Shown one piece after another: positions 21,839 to 33,667 of a stretch of DNA of 64,000 bases. The stretch's first letter is position 1, and each line of letters begins with the position of its first letter. Location of the stretch: contig JACGWO010000008.1 of assembly GCA_034509735.1 (NCBI GenBank), positions 13,217,864 through 13,281,863 on the forward strand. Direction: 5' to 3'. The DNA is from Sesamum alatum. Its lineage: Eukaryota; Streptophyta; Magnoliopsida; Lamiales; Pedaliaceae. The notes under the pieces were generated by a model, which saw nothing but the letters and a program-made list of their open reading frames with translations, did not search any database and had not been told where the DNA came from. A program made the translations under genes and the position numbers.

Positions 21839-23232
21839 AAATGTACCGATCGCCGATGGGCTTAATTCGTGGTGTGAGTTTTTTCTAATGGATCTAGCTC
21901 CTAATCATATTCCAAATATATTTATTTAATATAAACATATTCAGCAATGAAAATCAAAAGATGAATACTTATGTCTATATTAATCAATCTCTTCTAAACA
22001 GAACTGACAGCACTTCTGTCCTATCTTACAAGTTTTCTACAGATCAACGTATAGATTATTTCAGTATGAATTTTACTAAAGTTATTCCTCTTTGTATCTA
22101 GTTTCATATCCAACAAGAATCATACGAATTGGATCAGTATATAATGAGTTATTCAAGTTTTAATACAACTTGTTCTGTACTGTCACAGATTCGATTGTAC
22201 TACTTCAAAATTCTATAACAATTCACACAACCGTTAAAACGTCCTGATATTCTCACAATATGACATAATATATGTCTAGTTTCATTATAAATAATAATAA
22301 CACAATTTTAACCTTTATATCTCAAGTTATAAACTTTTTAGTACACCTTGTCTGATTTCTCGCAGAAACAGGGCAACAGAATGTCTCCCTATTTTTACAG
22401 ATTAAAACGATGAATTTAGCTTCTGCTCAAAACTGAAAAGTTATAGAGGACATCCTAAAATTTTCATAGACACCAAGATCTCCAATTTTGAACCGATAAA
22501 ACTCAAAATTTACCCAAAAAACAGAAACTGTTCGGACAGATTGTTCCCTACTTCTACTCTTTCAACTTAATCAATTTGTTTTTCTTTAAATCCAACTCAA
22601 ACACCACCTCCAACACGAATTTATACAATAAATAGGAACCAGAACTTACCAAATTAGTGGTGCCACTTCCTAAGATTGCTGAAAATGGAGAAACCACAAA
22701 TTCTTTCCTCTTCTTCTTTCTTTCTCTCCCTCTTTTCTTTCCACCGCCTCCCCTCTTTCTTTTGTTGTTTCTTCCTGATTCTATATCCTTCTATATGCTT
22801 CTCAACTAATATTTATCTATATATATATATATATAAGAGTCTAGTTATGTGTCTAGATATGTAGGTGTACATATAAGTAGGTCTATATAGGTATATAAAT
22901 ACAAATATTATATTAAAGACATGTTGATAAGGTTATCTTTTATTTTTGTCTTGAAGTGTAGTAATCTATACATATACATGTATATATTATAAAATGCTAT
23001 TATTGCATATGTGGTATTAAGACTTTATTTATTTCCCCCTCATCTTTACAAGTATAGATTTTGACTCCCACATTCATTTTATAAAAGTATTCATACGTCT
23101 ATAATAATTTATTTCTTCTTTTCAATTATCTCATTAACCACAATTATTATATAAATCAACACAACATATATCCACTTTCTTGTACTAATAATTCATAATT
23201 CTATATAAAAATTTCGGGGGCGTCACATTTCA

Positions 23233-23738
23233 GATTAAATATTTTTATATCTAGCAGAAAATGTGTAAAATCACATGCAATCCTTCTCAAGTGGGCCTAG
23301 TGGGATGATAACTCCCACCAAGCCTGGTAGGATTTAAATAATCTTTTTTTATCATGATTAATCACGGGCTCGAGTGATATCACTCAGGCCAATCTAAATG
23401 TAAGTAAACAAGATATTAAGTTGGATAATATTGGGAGTGTTTCAGAATCATATAGGCCAAGGACAACTGCAGGTGGATCTTCTTTAACATCACAAATATC
23501 ATAAAGCACATATAGTAGATCACAACCCATAGAGAATTAGATGTTTTTCCATAGGTTGGTAATTGAGATTATGTTGGTTATGATTGTGATATAGATCTTG
23601 TTTTTGGGTTTTTAACATTTCTATGCACTTGGTCATTTTGTTTTGTTGTGCAGAAAGACCTTATGCTTCTTGTTGATGTGTTGTGCACATCTCTTTGGTG
23701 ATATATGATGGTGGTTTAGGACATTTGTGACATAATGA
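23233..23738. other. Short spacer between two Ty3 insertions
   Basis: About 500 bp with no gene recognised. It ends in TTTCA, the target duplication of the next element, identical to that of the solo LTR on its left. Confidence 0.45.
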
Positions 23739-23743
23739 TTTCA

Positions 23744-24388
23744 TGTAGCACCCTCTAACGGTATTACGACTATATCTCCCCTAAATATCATATTTAATGT
23801 AAATCCTGTTTATATATGTAATTATGCCCATAATTCAGTCTCTGCTGAATATACATACACGTAGTCTCATCATCACAACAAGCATATTTATCTCACCCCG
23901 CTTTTAATATGAATAACATTCTCAACATTTTATAATGTCTAATGTTCTTGACTTGTGAGGAGAACTCTGCATACTTGCCCGACCTGACTTAGAACGCACA
24001 ATGGATTTATTCCTATGGAGTGGATACAACAAGATCTCCTTGTTCGATTTCTTTGTCCGAGAGGGGGGTGTGTGTTTCTGTTTGTGAGTGTGAGTGTGTT
24101 TAATGTGTACTGTGTGTGTTTTGTTTAGTAGCACCCATCATTATCCTCTTCTTTTTTTATTTTACTTATTTTTATTTTAATAACTTTTTCAAAATACCCA
24201 TGACGTCCTTTCTAATTTTCTTAATTAATATAATTTGATCCCAAATATTATATAAAGATTTAATTCACTCCGTTCAAGTCTTAATATGACCATAATTTAA
24301 TCTATAATTGATCTACTAATTAACTAAATTTCTTAAATAATTATAAATTAATCCCATAATCATGTATAAAAATTTTGTGGGCGTCACA
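23744..24388 (-). repeat. 3' LTR of the outer Ty3 element (645 bp)
   Basis: Ends TGTAGCACCC (plus) and TGTGACGCCCAC (minus). It lacks about 30 bp (near 24128) present in the partner at 33318-33350; other differences are scattered substitutions and a shorter GT run. Confidence 0.88.
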
Positions 24389-26156
24389 ATTCTCCCCACC
24401 TAATAAAATTTCGTCCTCGAAATTTGATTTTCTTACCTATTTAAGGAAACAAACAGAGGTATTTTCTTACCTATATTTTTTTCAACTTTCCAAGTAACTT
24501 CTTTCGGAGAGCGATTACTCCCTTTTCACCGTTAATATCTCTATATATATATTTTTTAATTTCTTTGTCATCTTATCCGGAATCTCTATTGGCTCTTTTA
24601 CGTATGTCAAGTTCTCTAAAATCTCTATATTTGGTATATGCACCACATGACTAGGATAAGAATAGTATCGTCATGGCATAGAAACAACCACATTGTATAA
24701 TCTTACAATTTTTTGAAACGTACAACTCAACTAATATATCCAAAGAATTACCTTGTCATATCGGTAAGAAAATAAGTTGATTTAGTCAATCTAACCACAA
24801 TTACCCAAATAGCATCAAGTTTTCTGAATGTATGTGGTAACCCAACAACAAAATCTATAATGATCTTATCCTAATTCCATTTAGTCATATATAAAGGTTG
24901 AAGCTTAACGTTTTGTGTCTGATGTTCTGCCTTCACTCTCCAATAAGTTAAGTATTTAAACACCATTAAGCTACATCATTTTTCATCAGCTACCACCAAT
25001 AGTAGGATCCTAAATTATAATGCATTTTTAGAGTACGTCAAGGCATTCCAGATGGTGCATTGTCGTTTTTCCTGCATCACCACATTGAGATACATAACTC
25101 GCCTCTCATTTACTATCACTTCATCAGTCTTTATTGAAAAATTGGACATCTTACCTTGATTTATTTTATCTAACATTCGTAATAAGAAAGGACCTAAAAA
25201 GACCGTAATAGCTCCGTGACTAAGTATTTCCACCACTATCAAGTTTCAAGATATTCTTCCCAACACATCAAAGCAACACATACGACATATTATCCAAGTA
25301 TAGTAATCTAGTCCCAAAGTATGATAATGATGTTATATGCAACCCAAAACCACATCGTCATTTTCTCTCTCATACCCCAAACTTATCCATGAACTAGTAC
25401 TCTATTAGTTAGCTCTAAAATCACCATTTGTTTCCTTAAATCTCCTCAATATAATTGCATCAAATTATCATCGTTAAACATAAGTACCTCTCATATATAT
25501 TGGCATTGTAAAATTAGTTGACCATCAACAATGTTATCTCATGTATCCAATAGATACTATGTATGTTCCAGTCATTTCTAAACGCATCCTAGTAATAGTA
25601 CTTATGTAACATTTAATCCGTAATCAGTAAATCTTAGATCACCCATGTACAACTTGAAATCACTATTGATAGTTACTAATACCTGAACTTTATCAAACAA
25701 TCAATAGAATACATTTTACATCCCTTTCCACATATCAAATATAGTATGTCTCCAAGAACACCTATCAAATTAAGAACCAATATTGGACCCAAACTTTTAA
25801 TATTATCACAACCTAAAAGAACTACAACAACAAAACCAATGATATAATTTCTCGGCTAAGTATCTAATTATAGTAAATTATGTGCTGGTCACTCACCTAA
25901 TAGTAACCCATCACATTTCAGCACCAAATAAATGCAAAAATTCCAAAAATAGCACAGACTTTTGAACCTCGACTTTTATTCAGTAATTAACTTACACCTT
26001 ATGTGCAAAGATCTCATCCTAGTATAGCCATGATGGTATATGACTTAGGTTCCAAAGTTGCTTACATACCAGTGATCCACCGCTAGCTTCAGATTTATTA
26101 GTCTCATTTCTAATAACAATATCAAATTATGACTTCCCAAATTAGCTAAGATGATT
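24389..26156 (-). pseudogene. Decayed integrase/3' pol of the outer Ty3 element
   Basis: On the minus strand the stretch near 24900-24760 reads like an integrase core (IIIDFVVGLPHTFRKLDAIWVIVVRLTKS). The segment at 26150 and beyond the nested element reads like the RNase H-integrase linker (VAANALSRK). Many stops and frame changes; no usable frame remains. Confidence 0.65.
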
Positions 26157-26161
26157 GATCT

Positions 26162-26716
26162 TGATAGGGGTAGTACCCCATATATGCTGAAAATACATAA
26201 ATACCCTAAAAAAGAGGTTAAAATTGCATATGGGCCTGATGACCCGCATACAACACATTCGGGTCGCTACCCGCGACCCGACCCGGATACGCGACCCGAA
26301 ACCCGAACAAGAGGACCCAAGATCTAGACCGTTGGTCTCTTGACAGCTGAAGGCTTGAGATGACGCCACGTGGACCAGGCAAGTACACGCAATTGGCCCT
26401 ATAAATACTCATGTTCCACCATTAATGGTAAGACATTTGGGATAGCATTCGACCTATCATTCTATCTAGATCGCATTTTTATCATCTCAATCTTGGGCTG
26501 ACTTAAGCATCGGAGGGTCTTCGCCGGGGACTATCACGGCTAGCCTAACGTGCCTCTCTCTTCTCAGGGACCATATCACATCTGGGTGTACAGGGGAGAT
26601 CGCTACCCTGGACCTCCACCACGGACATCCAAGAGATCGCTACCCTGGACCTCTATCTCGGACATCCAGGAGACCTCCACCTTGGACCTCCAGGGCGATA
26701 GTTTCCACCCGGATCA
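26162..26716 (+). repeat. 5' LTR of the Tat-like element (555 bp)
   Basis: Begins TGATAGGGGTAG, ends CCCGGATCA. CTATAAATACTCATG near 26400 gives a TATA-like box. Contains GACCCG repeats and two to three copies of a CCTGGACCTC-based unit near the 3' end. Confidence 0.92.
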
Positions 26717-26718
26717 GT

Positions 26719-26736
26719 TGGCGCCGTCTGTGGGAA
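26719..26736 (+). other. Primer binding site, Tat type
   Basis: TGGCGCCGTCTGTGGGAA two bases after the 5' LTR, the common site of Tat/Ogre-clade elements. Confidence 0.9.
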
Positions 26737-27239
26737 TCCTGAGAAGAGCACTTAAGATCGAGATAGAAGGAGCAAACACTAGGAGAGGGTGACAAAGCTA
26801 CCCCACAACATGGAGATCAAATCATATAAATCACAAGAAACGAGTTACAACGGATGATCGATGAAGCTACCAGGCGTGCAACTAGAAATGTTATAGTCGA
26901 ATATGAGAGAAGGACTGCAACCCCATATGCATTTTAATCCATGAAGCGACAGTTACTCAAAAGGAAAGGATATTGAAGACGACCCTAATGAGGTGACCAG
27001 TAAAAGAGGACCTGTTGAGCATCATAAAATGATCGAGGTGACACAAGGAGAATTGAGTAGAAAAACTAGGATCGGGTCGCGCATGACCTCGACCCTGGAA
27101 ACATTGGTGATAGAACTTCAAAGGGAGAATAATGACATGTTCGCATGAAGCCCATCAGATTTTAAGGGAAGAAAGCCGGAGGTCATCGTTCACAAGCTTA
27201 ATATTGATCCGCAGATGAGGCTAGTTAAAACAAAAGAAA

Positions 27240-27690
27240 AGATCATTCGGAGTTGAAAGAAATAAAATCATCAAGGAGGAGGTGAACAAGCTTCTTGAAG
27301 CAGGGCATGCCCAAAGGACCCCTACCCGCTACCTCAAATTATCTATTGGGGGACTCCACCGTTGGATGCACACTATTCAGCATGATGGATGCGTACCAAG
27401 TATACCATCAAATTTTCAGGGCAGAAAGAGAACAAAGGTTCAAGGACCTCATTGGCCACCCCTTGGAGGTCTATGTTGATGACACGCTGGTGAAAAGCAA
27501 GAAAGAGAAGGACCACCTCGACCATCTCAAAAAAGGCGTTCGAGGTGAGGAGAACCTACGGCATGAAACTTAATCCATGTAAATGCACATTTGGTGTTCG
27601 AGGTGACAAGTTTCTGGAATACATGGTGAGCGAAAAGGCATTGAGGCGAACCCGGAAAAATCGAAGCTTCAGGTCGCTTGATCGAATGGG
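27240..27690 (+). pseudogene. Reverse transcriptase fragments of the Tat-like element
   Basis: RT pieces occur in two frames: KEEVNKLLEAG (27270), SMMDAYQVYHQIF (27380), the catalytic EVYVDDTLVKSKKEKDHLDH (27465-27525), then GMKLNPCKCTFGVRGDKFL (27555-27615). Most of the palm domain between the second and third pieces has been deleted. Confidence 0.8.
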
Positions 27691-27708
27691 CGATCGAGTT
27701 AGGAGAAT

Positions 27709-28455
27709 TTGACATCGAGTATTAGGAAAGAACATCTATTAAAGCTCAAGTTTTGCGTTATTGTAGAGCTGGCAGGTGAACAGGAACAGAATGAGCATGA
27801 AGGTGGGCTCTTGCATATGGATGGATCATCTAATTCGAGTAATGGGGGAGCTGGAATTTTGTTGCAAGGACTTGGTGGGGTCGAGGTCGAAGTCGCATCA
27901 AAATTGGCATTCCCTGCTACCAACAATGAAGCGGAATACGAAGCATCAATAGTGGGATTAAAGGCGCAAAGGGATCGTGGGTCGAGGAGCTACCAAGTGT
28001 ATTATGGGCGTATCGCACCACACCACGATCCTCAAATGGTGAGTCCCTATTTTTGTTTGGTTTATGGGATTGAAGCGATAATTCCTGCAGAGATTGGTGA
28101 GGTGACAGCCAAGGTCGCACAATACGATCCTCAGAAAAATCATGAAGAGCGTGCATTCGACCCCACCACCATCGAAGAGAGAAGAGATCGCGCCTACGCC
28201 AAGATTTTGCATCACAAAAACTTGATGATGCGAAGCTATAATCACAAGGTAAAGCCAAGGCATTTTCAAGCGGGGGACTTGGCGCTAAAGAAGGTCGAGG
28301 TGTCCAAGCATGTCGAAAAATTGGACCCGAGTTGGGAAGGACCCTATAAGGTTATTGAAATAAAAAAGCAAGGAACATGCAAACTGCAAGACACGGATGG
28401 AAATGACTTGCCAAGACCATATAGTGTTCACAATTTGAAGAAATTCTACGCATGA
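27709..28455 (+). pseudogene. RNase H fused to integrase C-terminus by deletion, open 248-codon frame
   Basis: Residues ~35-85 are the N-terminal half of RNase H (LHMDGSSN, then NNEAEYEASIVGLKA). From about residue 90 the frame is the end of integrase (YGIEAIIPAEIGEVTAKV; GDLALKKVEVSKH; LDPSWEGPYKVIEI; ending SVHNLKKFYA). The RNase H C-terminus, integrase zinc site and core are gone. The junction keeps frame, giving an unbroken but chimeric frame. It cannot supply either enzyme. Stops at 28455, just before the repeat-rich 3' UTR. Confidence 0.85.
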
Positions 28456-28533
28456 GATATCCCGGATCTCGAGTAGCCTGTGAAAGGCCCCTTTTTGCAC
28501 TCAAGATCACAGGTCGCGCGTCACCACAACAAT

Positions 28534-30260
28534 GATCTGAAAAAGATCATCACAATGCGATCTGAAAAAGATCATCAAAACAATGATCTGAAAAAGACAC
28601 CGGAATAATGATTTGAAAAAGATCATCACAATGCGATCTGAGAAAGATCACCAGAACAATGATTTGGAAAGATCACCACAACAATGATCTGAAAAAGATC
28701 ATCATAACAATGATATGAAAAAGACCACCATAATAATGATCTGAGAAAGATCATCACAAGAATGATCTGAGAAAGATCATCATAATGCGACCTGAGAAAG
28801 ATCGCTCATGATTCGATCTGAAAAAGATCCTAAGTCCGAAAAAGACCCCATAACTTAAATCTGAAAGATTTATCTTCAAGGTCGCGTGTCACTTTCGAGG
28901 TCGCATTGTTATCTGAACAAAAAAAATTTATCTTCAAGGAGGTCGCATAGCTCCAAAAGGTCGCGTACCTCCCACGAGGTCGCGTGCCCCCACAAGGTCG
29001 CATGCCACCCTCGAGGTCGCGTTATTATCCGAAAAAGATTAATCTTCAAGAATGTCGCGTGCCTCCCTCGAGGTCGCATTATTATCTGAAAAAGATAAGA
29101 GCGGAAAATTCTAAAAGATTTTTCAAGTTAAACCCCCCCATGAGAGGTCGAGGTAGAAGATTTTGGAAAACTGGGCAAATAACTTTTTGTGATCAGGAAG
29201 CTAGATGGTCTGTGAAAGACCACTTGTGCTAAGTCTCAAGATGCTTTTGGATGACATGCGACCAGAAAATAGATGGTCTGTGAAAGACCACTTTGCTGCT
29301 AAGTTTTGAGACGCTTTCGGAAGACACTCGATCAGAAGGCAGATGGTCTGAAAAAGACAACTTTTTGTGCTAAGTCTCAAGACGCTTGTGGGTGACATGC
29401 GACCAGAAGATCAGTGAAAGATCTAGAATAGCAGGATCTGAAAAAGATCCTTTTGTGATTAGCTCAAACTTTGAAAGTTTTCCAGGTGTAAGGATCTGTG
29501 AAAGATCATTACAATCGGGCTACTTAATTTCATGTACGCAGTCGTTTACTCCTGTAAATTACGTGACATCATCAAAACTATCTGAAAAAGATCGTCTCAA
29601 GTGATCTGTGAAAGATCACCTCAAAACGATCTGAAAAAGATTGTCTCAAGTGATCTGTGAAAGATCATCTCAAAACGATCTGAAAAAGATCATCTCAAAA
29701 CGATCTGAAAAAGATCATCTCAAGTGATCTGTGAAAGATCACCTCAAAATGATCTGAAAAAGATCACCTCAAAAGATAATCTCAAAACGATCTGAAAAAG
29801 ATCGTCTCAAGTGATTTTTAAGTGATTTGTGAAAGATCAGCTTGAAACGATTTGAAAAGTTTATGTTCAAGGTCGTGTACCTCCCCCGAGGTCGCGTTAT
29901 TATCCGAAATATTTACGTTCAAGGACGCGTACCTCCCGCGAGGTCGCGTTATTGTCTGAGATTTATCTTCAAGGTCGCGCACCTCCCGTGATGTCGCATT
30001 ATTATCTGGAAAAGTTTATCTTCAAGGTCGCGTACCTCCCGCGAGGTCGCGTTATTATCTGAAAAAGTTTATGTTCAAGGTCGCGTAGTGGGAGGTACGC
30101 GTTATTATTCGAAAATGTTTATTTCAAGGTCGCGTACCTCCCGCGAGGTCGCGTACCTCCCGCGAGGTCGCGTTATCGTTTGAAAAGAGATTTATCTTCA
30201 GAAAGGTCGCGTACCTCCCATGAGGTCGCGTTATTATCTTAGAAAGATTTCTTCAAGTTA
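28534..30260 (+). repeat. 3' UTR array of hairpin-forming tandem repeats
   Basis: Five blocks. (a) 28534-28830: about 12 units of 25-26 bp built on GATCTGAAAAAGATCATC. (b) 28870-29100: GGTCGCGT/GAGGTCGC motifs. (c) 29204-29410: three ~68-bp units with GGTCTGTGAAAGACC. (d) 29430-29860: units alternating GTGATCTGTGAAAGATCAC and ACGATCTGAAAAAGATCGT. (e) 29865-30260: ~55-bp units with ACCTCCCGCGAGGT. Each core is a small inverted repeat with a loop of 4-5 bases. Stem sequences vary between units, and often both sides vary together. Hypervariable 3' UTR repeats are known in Tat/Ogre elements as sources of satellite DNA. Confidence 0.9.
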
Positions 30261-30432
30261 GACTCCGCCATGAGAGGTCAAGGTAGAAGGTTTTAGCAAA
30301 ATGGGCAAATGACTTCTCAAGTTATCAGAAATGGGAAGATCATCATAATAGCATGAAGACGCGATTGATCACATGATGCCTGTTCAACTTCTTCCAGTGC
30401 AATAACTTGCACTAGAAGAAGTGGGGGACTAA

Positions 30433-31026
30433 TGATAGGGGTAGTACCCCATATATGCTGAAAATACATAAATACCCTCAAAAAGAGGTTAAAATTGCAT
30501 ATGGGCCTGATGACCCGCATACAACACAGTTGGGTCGCTACCCGCGACCCGACCCGGATACGCGACCCGAACCCCGAACAAGAGGACCCGAGATCTAGAC
30601 CGTTGGTCTCCTGACAGCTGAAGGCTTGAGATGACGCCATGTGGACCAGGCAAGTACACGCACTTGGCCCTATAAATACTCATGTTCCACTGCATTAATG
30701 GTAAGACATTTGGGATAGCATTCGACCTATCATTCTATCTAGATCGCATTTTTATCATCTCAATCTTGGGCTGACTTAAGCATCGGAGGGTCTTTGCCAG
30801 GGACTATCCCGGCTAGCCTAACGTGCCTCTCTCTTCTCAGGGACCATATCACATCTGGGTGTACAGGGGAGATCGCTACCCTGGACCTCCACCACGGACA
30901 TCCAAGAGATCGCTATCCTGGACCTCCACCACGGACATCCAAGAGATCGCTACCCTGGACCTCTATCTCGGACATCCAGGAGACCTCCACCTTGGACCTC
31001 CAGGGCGATAGTTTCCACCCAGATCA
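30433..31026 (+). repeat. 3' LTR of the Tat-like element (594 bp)
   Basis: Same ends as the 5' LTR. It is longer mainly by one extra 37-bp unit (near 30905-30955) of the CCTGGACCTCCACCACGGAC type. Followed by GATCT. Confidence 0.92.
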
Positions 31027-31031
31027 GATCT

Positions 31032-32913
31032 CTTTCTACTCAAGGCATTCGCTGCTACATTCATCTTCCAATGATGATAGCCAATAGTATAACTATAATT
31101 CTTTAGCAAATTCTATTCATATGTGTTGTCTTAATTTCAACTCTTCATGTGTCCAAACATATACCTCAAACTCTTATGGTCATTAAAAATCTAAAATCTT
31201 TCCCCATATAAGTTGTGTCTCCAAATAATTAATGCATGCACAACTGTTGCCAACTCTAAATCATTGGTGAGGTAATTTAAGTAGTAGGTCCTTAATAAAA
31301 AAAATGCTTATGAGGTCACCTTCCTATTTGCATTGATATACACCTTAAAATTATTTTTTTCTTTCAAAGCATTTAAATAAACCACGCCACTACCAGATGG
31401 TAAAACCCATAACTAGAGTAAATGTTAATATTTTCTTTTAACTCATCAAGACTTCGCTGACATTGCTCAATCGAATTAAATGTTGTCCCATTCCTTAATA
31501 ATTTTATTAAAGACTGATAATTATGAAAAACTTCTCAATAAATCTCTTATAATACCCAGTCAATCCAAAAAAAATTCGAACTTTAGTCACACAGTAGTAA
31601 TTGCTCCAGTCTATAATCGCTCCACCTTCATAAGGTCAAGCATGTCCCCATTTCCAGATATCACAAGTCCTAAAAAAACTACATGATTCACCTGACCTTC
31701 ACACTTACTATACTTAACGTACAATGCTTTCTCTTTCAAAATCTACAGTATTATCTTCATATATTGTTCATACTCCTCCCCGCATCTCAAATATATGAAA
31801 AATTCATCTTATCACAAACTAATCCAAGTACTCATGAAATATGTGATTCATTAATGTTCTTAACATTGCTTATGCATTTATTAATCCGGCAAGCATCACC
31901 AAAACTTATAATTGTCATAACGGATGCAAAAATATGTTTTAGGCATTTCTGTCTCAACCATCCTTGCTTACTAATAACTAGAACTCAAACCATTCTTTAA
32001 AATAAAACTTTAACTTCCTTCAACTAGTCTAGCAGATCATGAACTCCTAGTAATTGCTACTCATTCTTCACTATCATCCTATTCAATTAACATCATTAAT
32101 ACCCAACCCCATACAACCAACCTTCTTTTCATGAACAACACTAGTGCTACCCACGACGAAATAATCAATCCAATGAATCATTTCTCTAATCATTCTTCCT
32201 TTTGGTTTCTAAACTTTTATAACTCTACTAGAGTTGTTCTTGTAATACAACCAAAATAAGTGTAGCCCAAGAATAGTTTCAAAATAAAAGAAATTCTACC
32301 TATTAATGAGATAGTAGTCCATTCAATTACTTAGGAAAAACATTTGAACATTTTCTCTAAACTATCGGGAAACACCTGATATACCCGAACTAAACATCAT
32401 GGTGTCACATGCATTACCTAAATATGCTTCATATCCTACTTCAATTAACTTAAAGACAGCCATAACAAAAATAGAATAGTTGGTTATGACTTTCATTTCT
32501 CATATAATTACCATCTACATTGCCCATTGACGACTTCTACCGCCACTACCTTTGTTTGACAATCAACATAGCATGCTTACCAGATAACCAATCTATTTTC
32601 AAAACAATAGGGAATTTATTAAGGTTTATCACAATCGAATTAGCATGTAGCATAACACCATGCACTACTACCGAACAAGATCTTACTACTATATTACCGA
32701 ATATAAGTGGGAATCAATACAAATACATAATGTTGTAATGGTTCTACATTATTAAGTGCAGAATCTAATGACTCAATTGGGCTAGCATCGTGTTCACTTG
32801 ATGCTTATATCCTATATGAAATGTTGCATGTATGTGACTAGATTCACAATATATATATATTATACGTACTAAATAACGACTCTTCACAATCACCCCCAAA
32901 GAATGTAATCCCT
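31032..32913 (-). pseudogene. Decayed RT-RNase H (and upstream) of the outer Ty3 element
   Basis: Minus-strand wording near 31720-31440 corresponds to the end of RT and start of RNase H (CEGQVNHVVFLGLVIS; later SIEQCQRSLDELK). Near 31050 the sequence is the RNase H end. The region 31750-32900 should hold gag, protease and early RT but is too decayed to delimit. Confidence 0.6.
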
Positions 32914-32925
32914 GCTCTGATACCA
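32914..32925 (-). other. Primer binding site of the outer Ty3 element
   Basis: Minus strand TGGTATCAGAGC, five bases inside the 5' LTR; matches initiator tRNA-Met. Confidence 0.92.
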
Positions 32926-32930
32926 CCAAA

Positions 32931-33606
32931 TGTAGCACCCTCTAACGGTACTACGACTATATCTCCCTAAATATAACATTTAATGTAAACCCTGTTTATA
33001 TATGTAATTATGCCCATAATTCAGTCTCTGCTGAATATATATACACGTAGTCTCATCATCACAACCAACATATTTATCTCACCCCCGCTTTTAATATGTA
33101 ATAACATTCTCAACATTTTATAATGTTTAATGTTCTTGACTTGTGAGGAGAACTCTGCATATTGGCCGACCTGACTTAGAAAGTACAATGGACTTATTCC
33201 CATGGAGTGGATACAACAAGATCTACCTGTTCGATTTCTTTGTCCGAGAGAGGTGTGTGTGTTTCTGTTTGTGAGTGTGTGTGTGTGTGTTTAATGTGTA
33301 CTGTGTGTGTTTTATTTAGTAAAAGGATGGGTGCTGCACAACACCCATCATTATCCCCTTCTTTTCTTTTTTTATTATTTTATTTATTTTTATTTTAATA
33401 ACTTTTTTAAAATACCCATGACATCCTTTCTAATTTTCTTAATTAATATAATTTGATCCCAAATATTATATAAAGATCTAATTTACTCCATTTAAGTCTT
33501 AATATGATCACAATTTAATCTATAATTGATTTACTAATTAACTAAATTTCTTAAATAATTATAAATTAACCCCATAATTATGTATAAAAAATTTGTGGGC
33601 GTCACA
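32931..33606 (-). repeat. 5' LTR of the outer Ty3 element (676 bp)
   Basis: Partner of 23744-24388. Contains a GT-rich run (33244-33312), which makes the apparent frame there meaningless, and a ~30-bp segment absent from the other LTR. Followed by the TTTCA duplication. Confidence 0.88.
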
Positions 33607-33667
33607 TTTCATATATAAATGGTTTATTTTTTTTCACTAGGTTTTACCAATATTGACTTATTTTTAA

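Larger units (their letters stand above)
20483..23227 (-). repeat. Solo LTR of a Ty3/gypsy element (2745 bp)
   Basis: The minus strand begins TGTGACGCCCCCG and ends GGGGTGTGACA, flanked by the direct repeat TTTCA (20478-20482, 23228-23232). No internal element sequence remains, as expected after LTR-LTR recombination. The segment TTGACTTGTGAGGAGAACTC (20740-20759) and the terminal TGTGACGCC are shared with the LTRs at 23744 and 32931, so they are related, but those LTRs are four times shorter. The termini and size fit Tekay-type chromoviruses (inference). Contains two minisatellites and no gene. Confidence 0.85.
26162..31026 (+). mobile_element. Nested Tat/Retand-like Ty3/gypsy element
   Basis: LTRs 26162-26716 and 30433-31026 are flanked by GATCT (26157-26161, 31027-31031). 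The primer site TGGCGCCGTCTGTGGGAA at 26719-26736 and the purine tract AGAAGTGGGGGACTAA before the 3' LTR are typical of the Tat clade. Inside are a damaged RT, an RNase H fused to the integrase C-terminus by deletion, and a 2-kb 3' UTR of tandem hairpin repeats. LTRs differ by about 2% plus a 37-bp unit, younger than the outer element. Gag, protease and the integrase core are missing, so this copy is not autonomous. Confidence 0.92.
23744..33606 (-). mobile_element. Old Ty3/gypsy element with a nested Tat-like insertion
   Basis: LTRs 23744-24388 and 32931-33606, target duplication TTTCA at 23739-23743 and 33607-33611, and an initiator-Met primer site at 32914-32925 define the outer element (minus strand). 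The minus-strand 3' end before the LTR is the typical AT-rich, FEDEI-like end plus polypurine tract (24389-24430). The coding body is heavily decayed, but RT and integrase can still be read. The 26162-31026 element sits between RNase H and integrase; the outer sequence resumes in phase on each side of GATCT. Confidence 0.88.

Noticed and set aside
28534..28830. CRISPR-like regular repeats of ~25 bp
   Set aside because: No unique spacers, plant context, and position in a retrotransposon 3' UTR; these are tandem repeats.
30794..31087. Open frame at the end of the Tat-like 3' LTR
   Set aside because: Falls in LTR repeat units and crosses the LTR border; also present in the other LTR, hence not a host gene.
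33207..33398. Open frame rich in Cys-Val (plus strand)
   Set aside because: It is translated GT microsatellite inside the LTR at 32931-33606.
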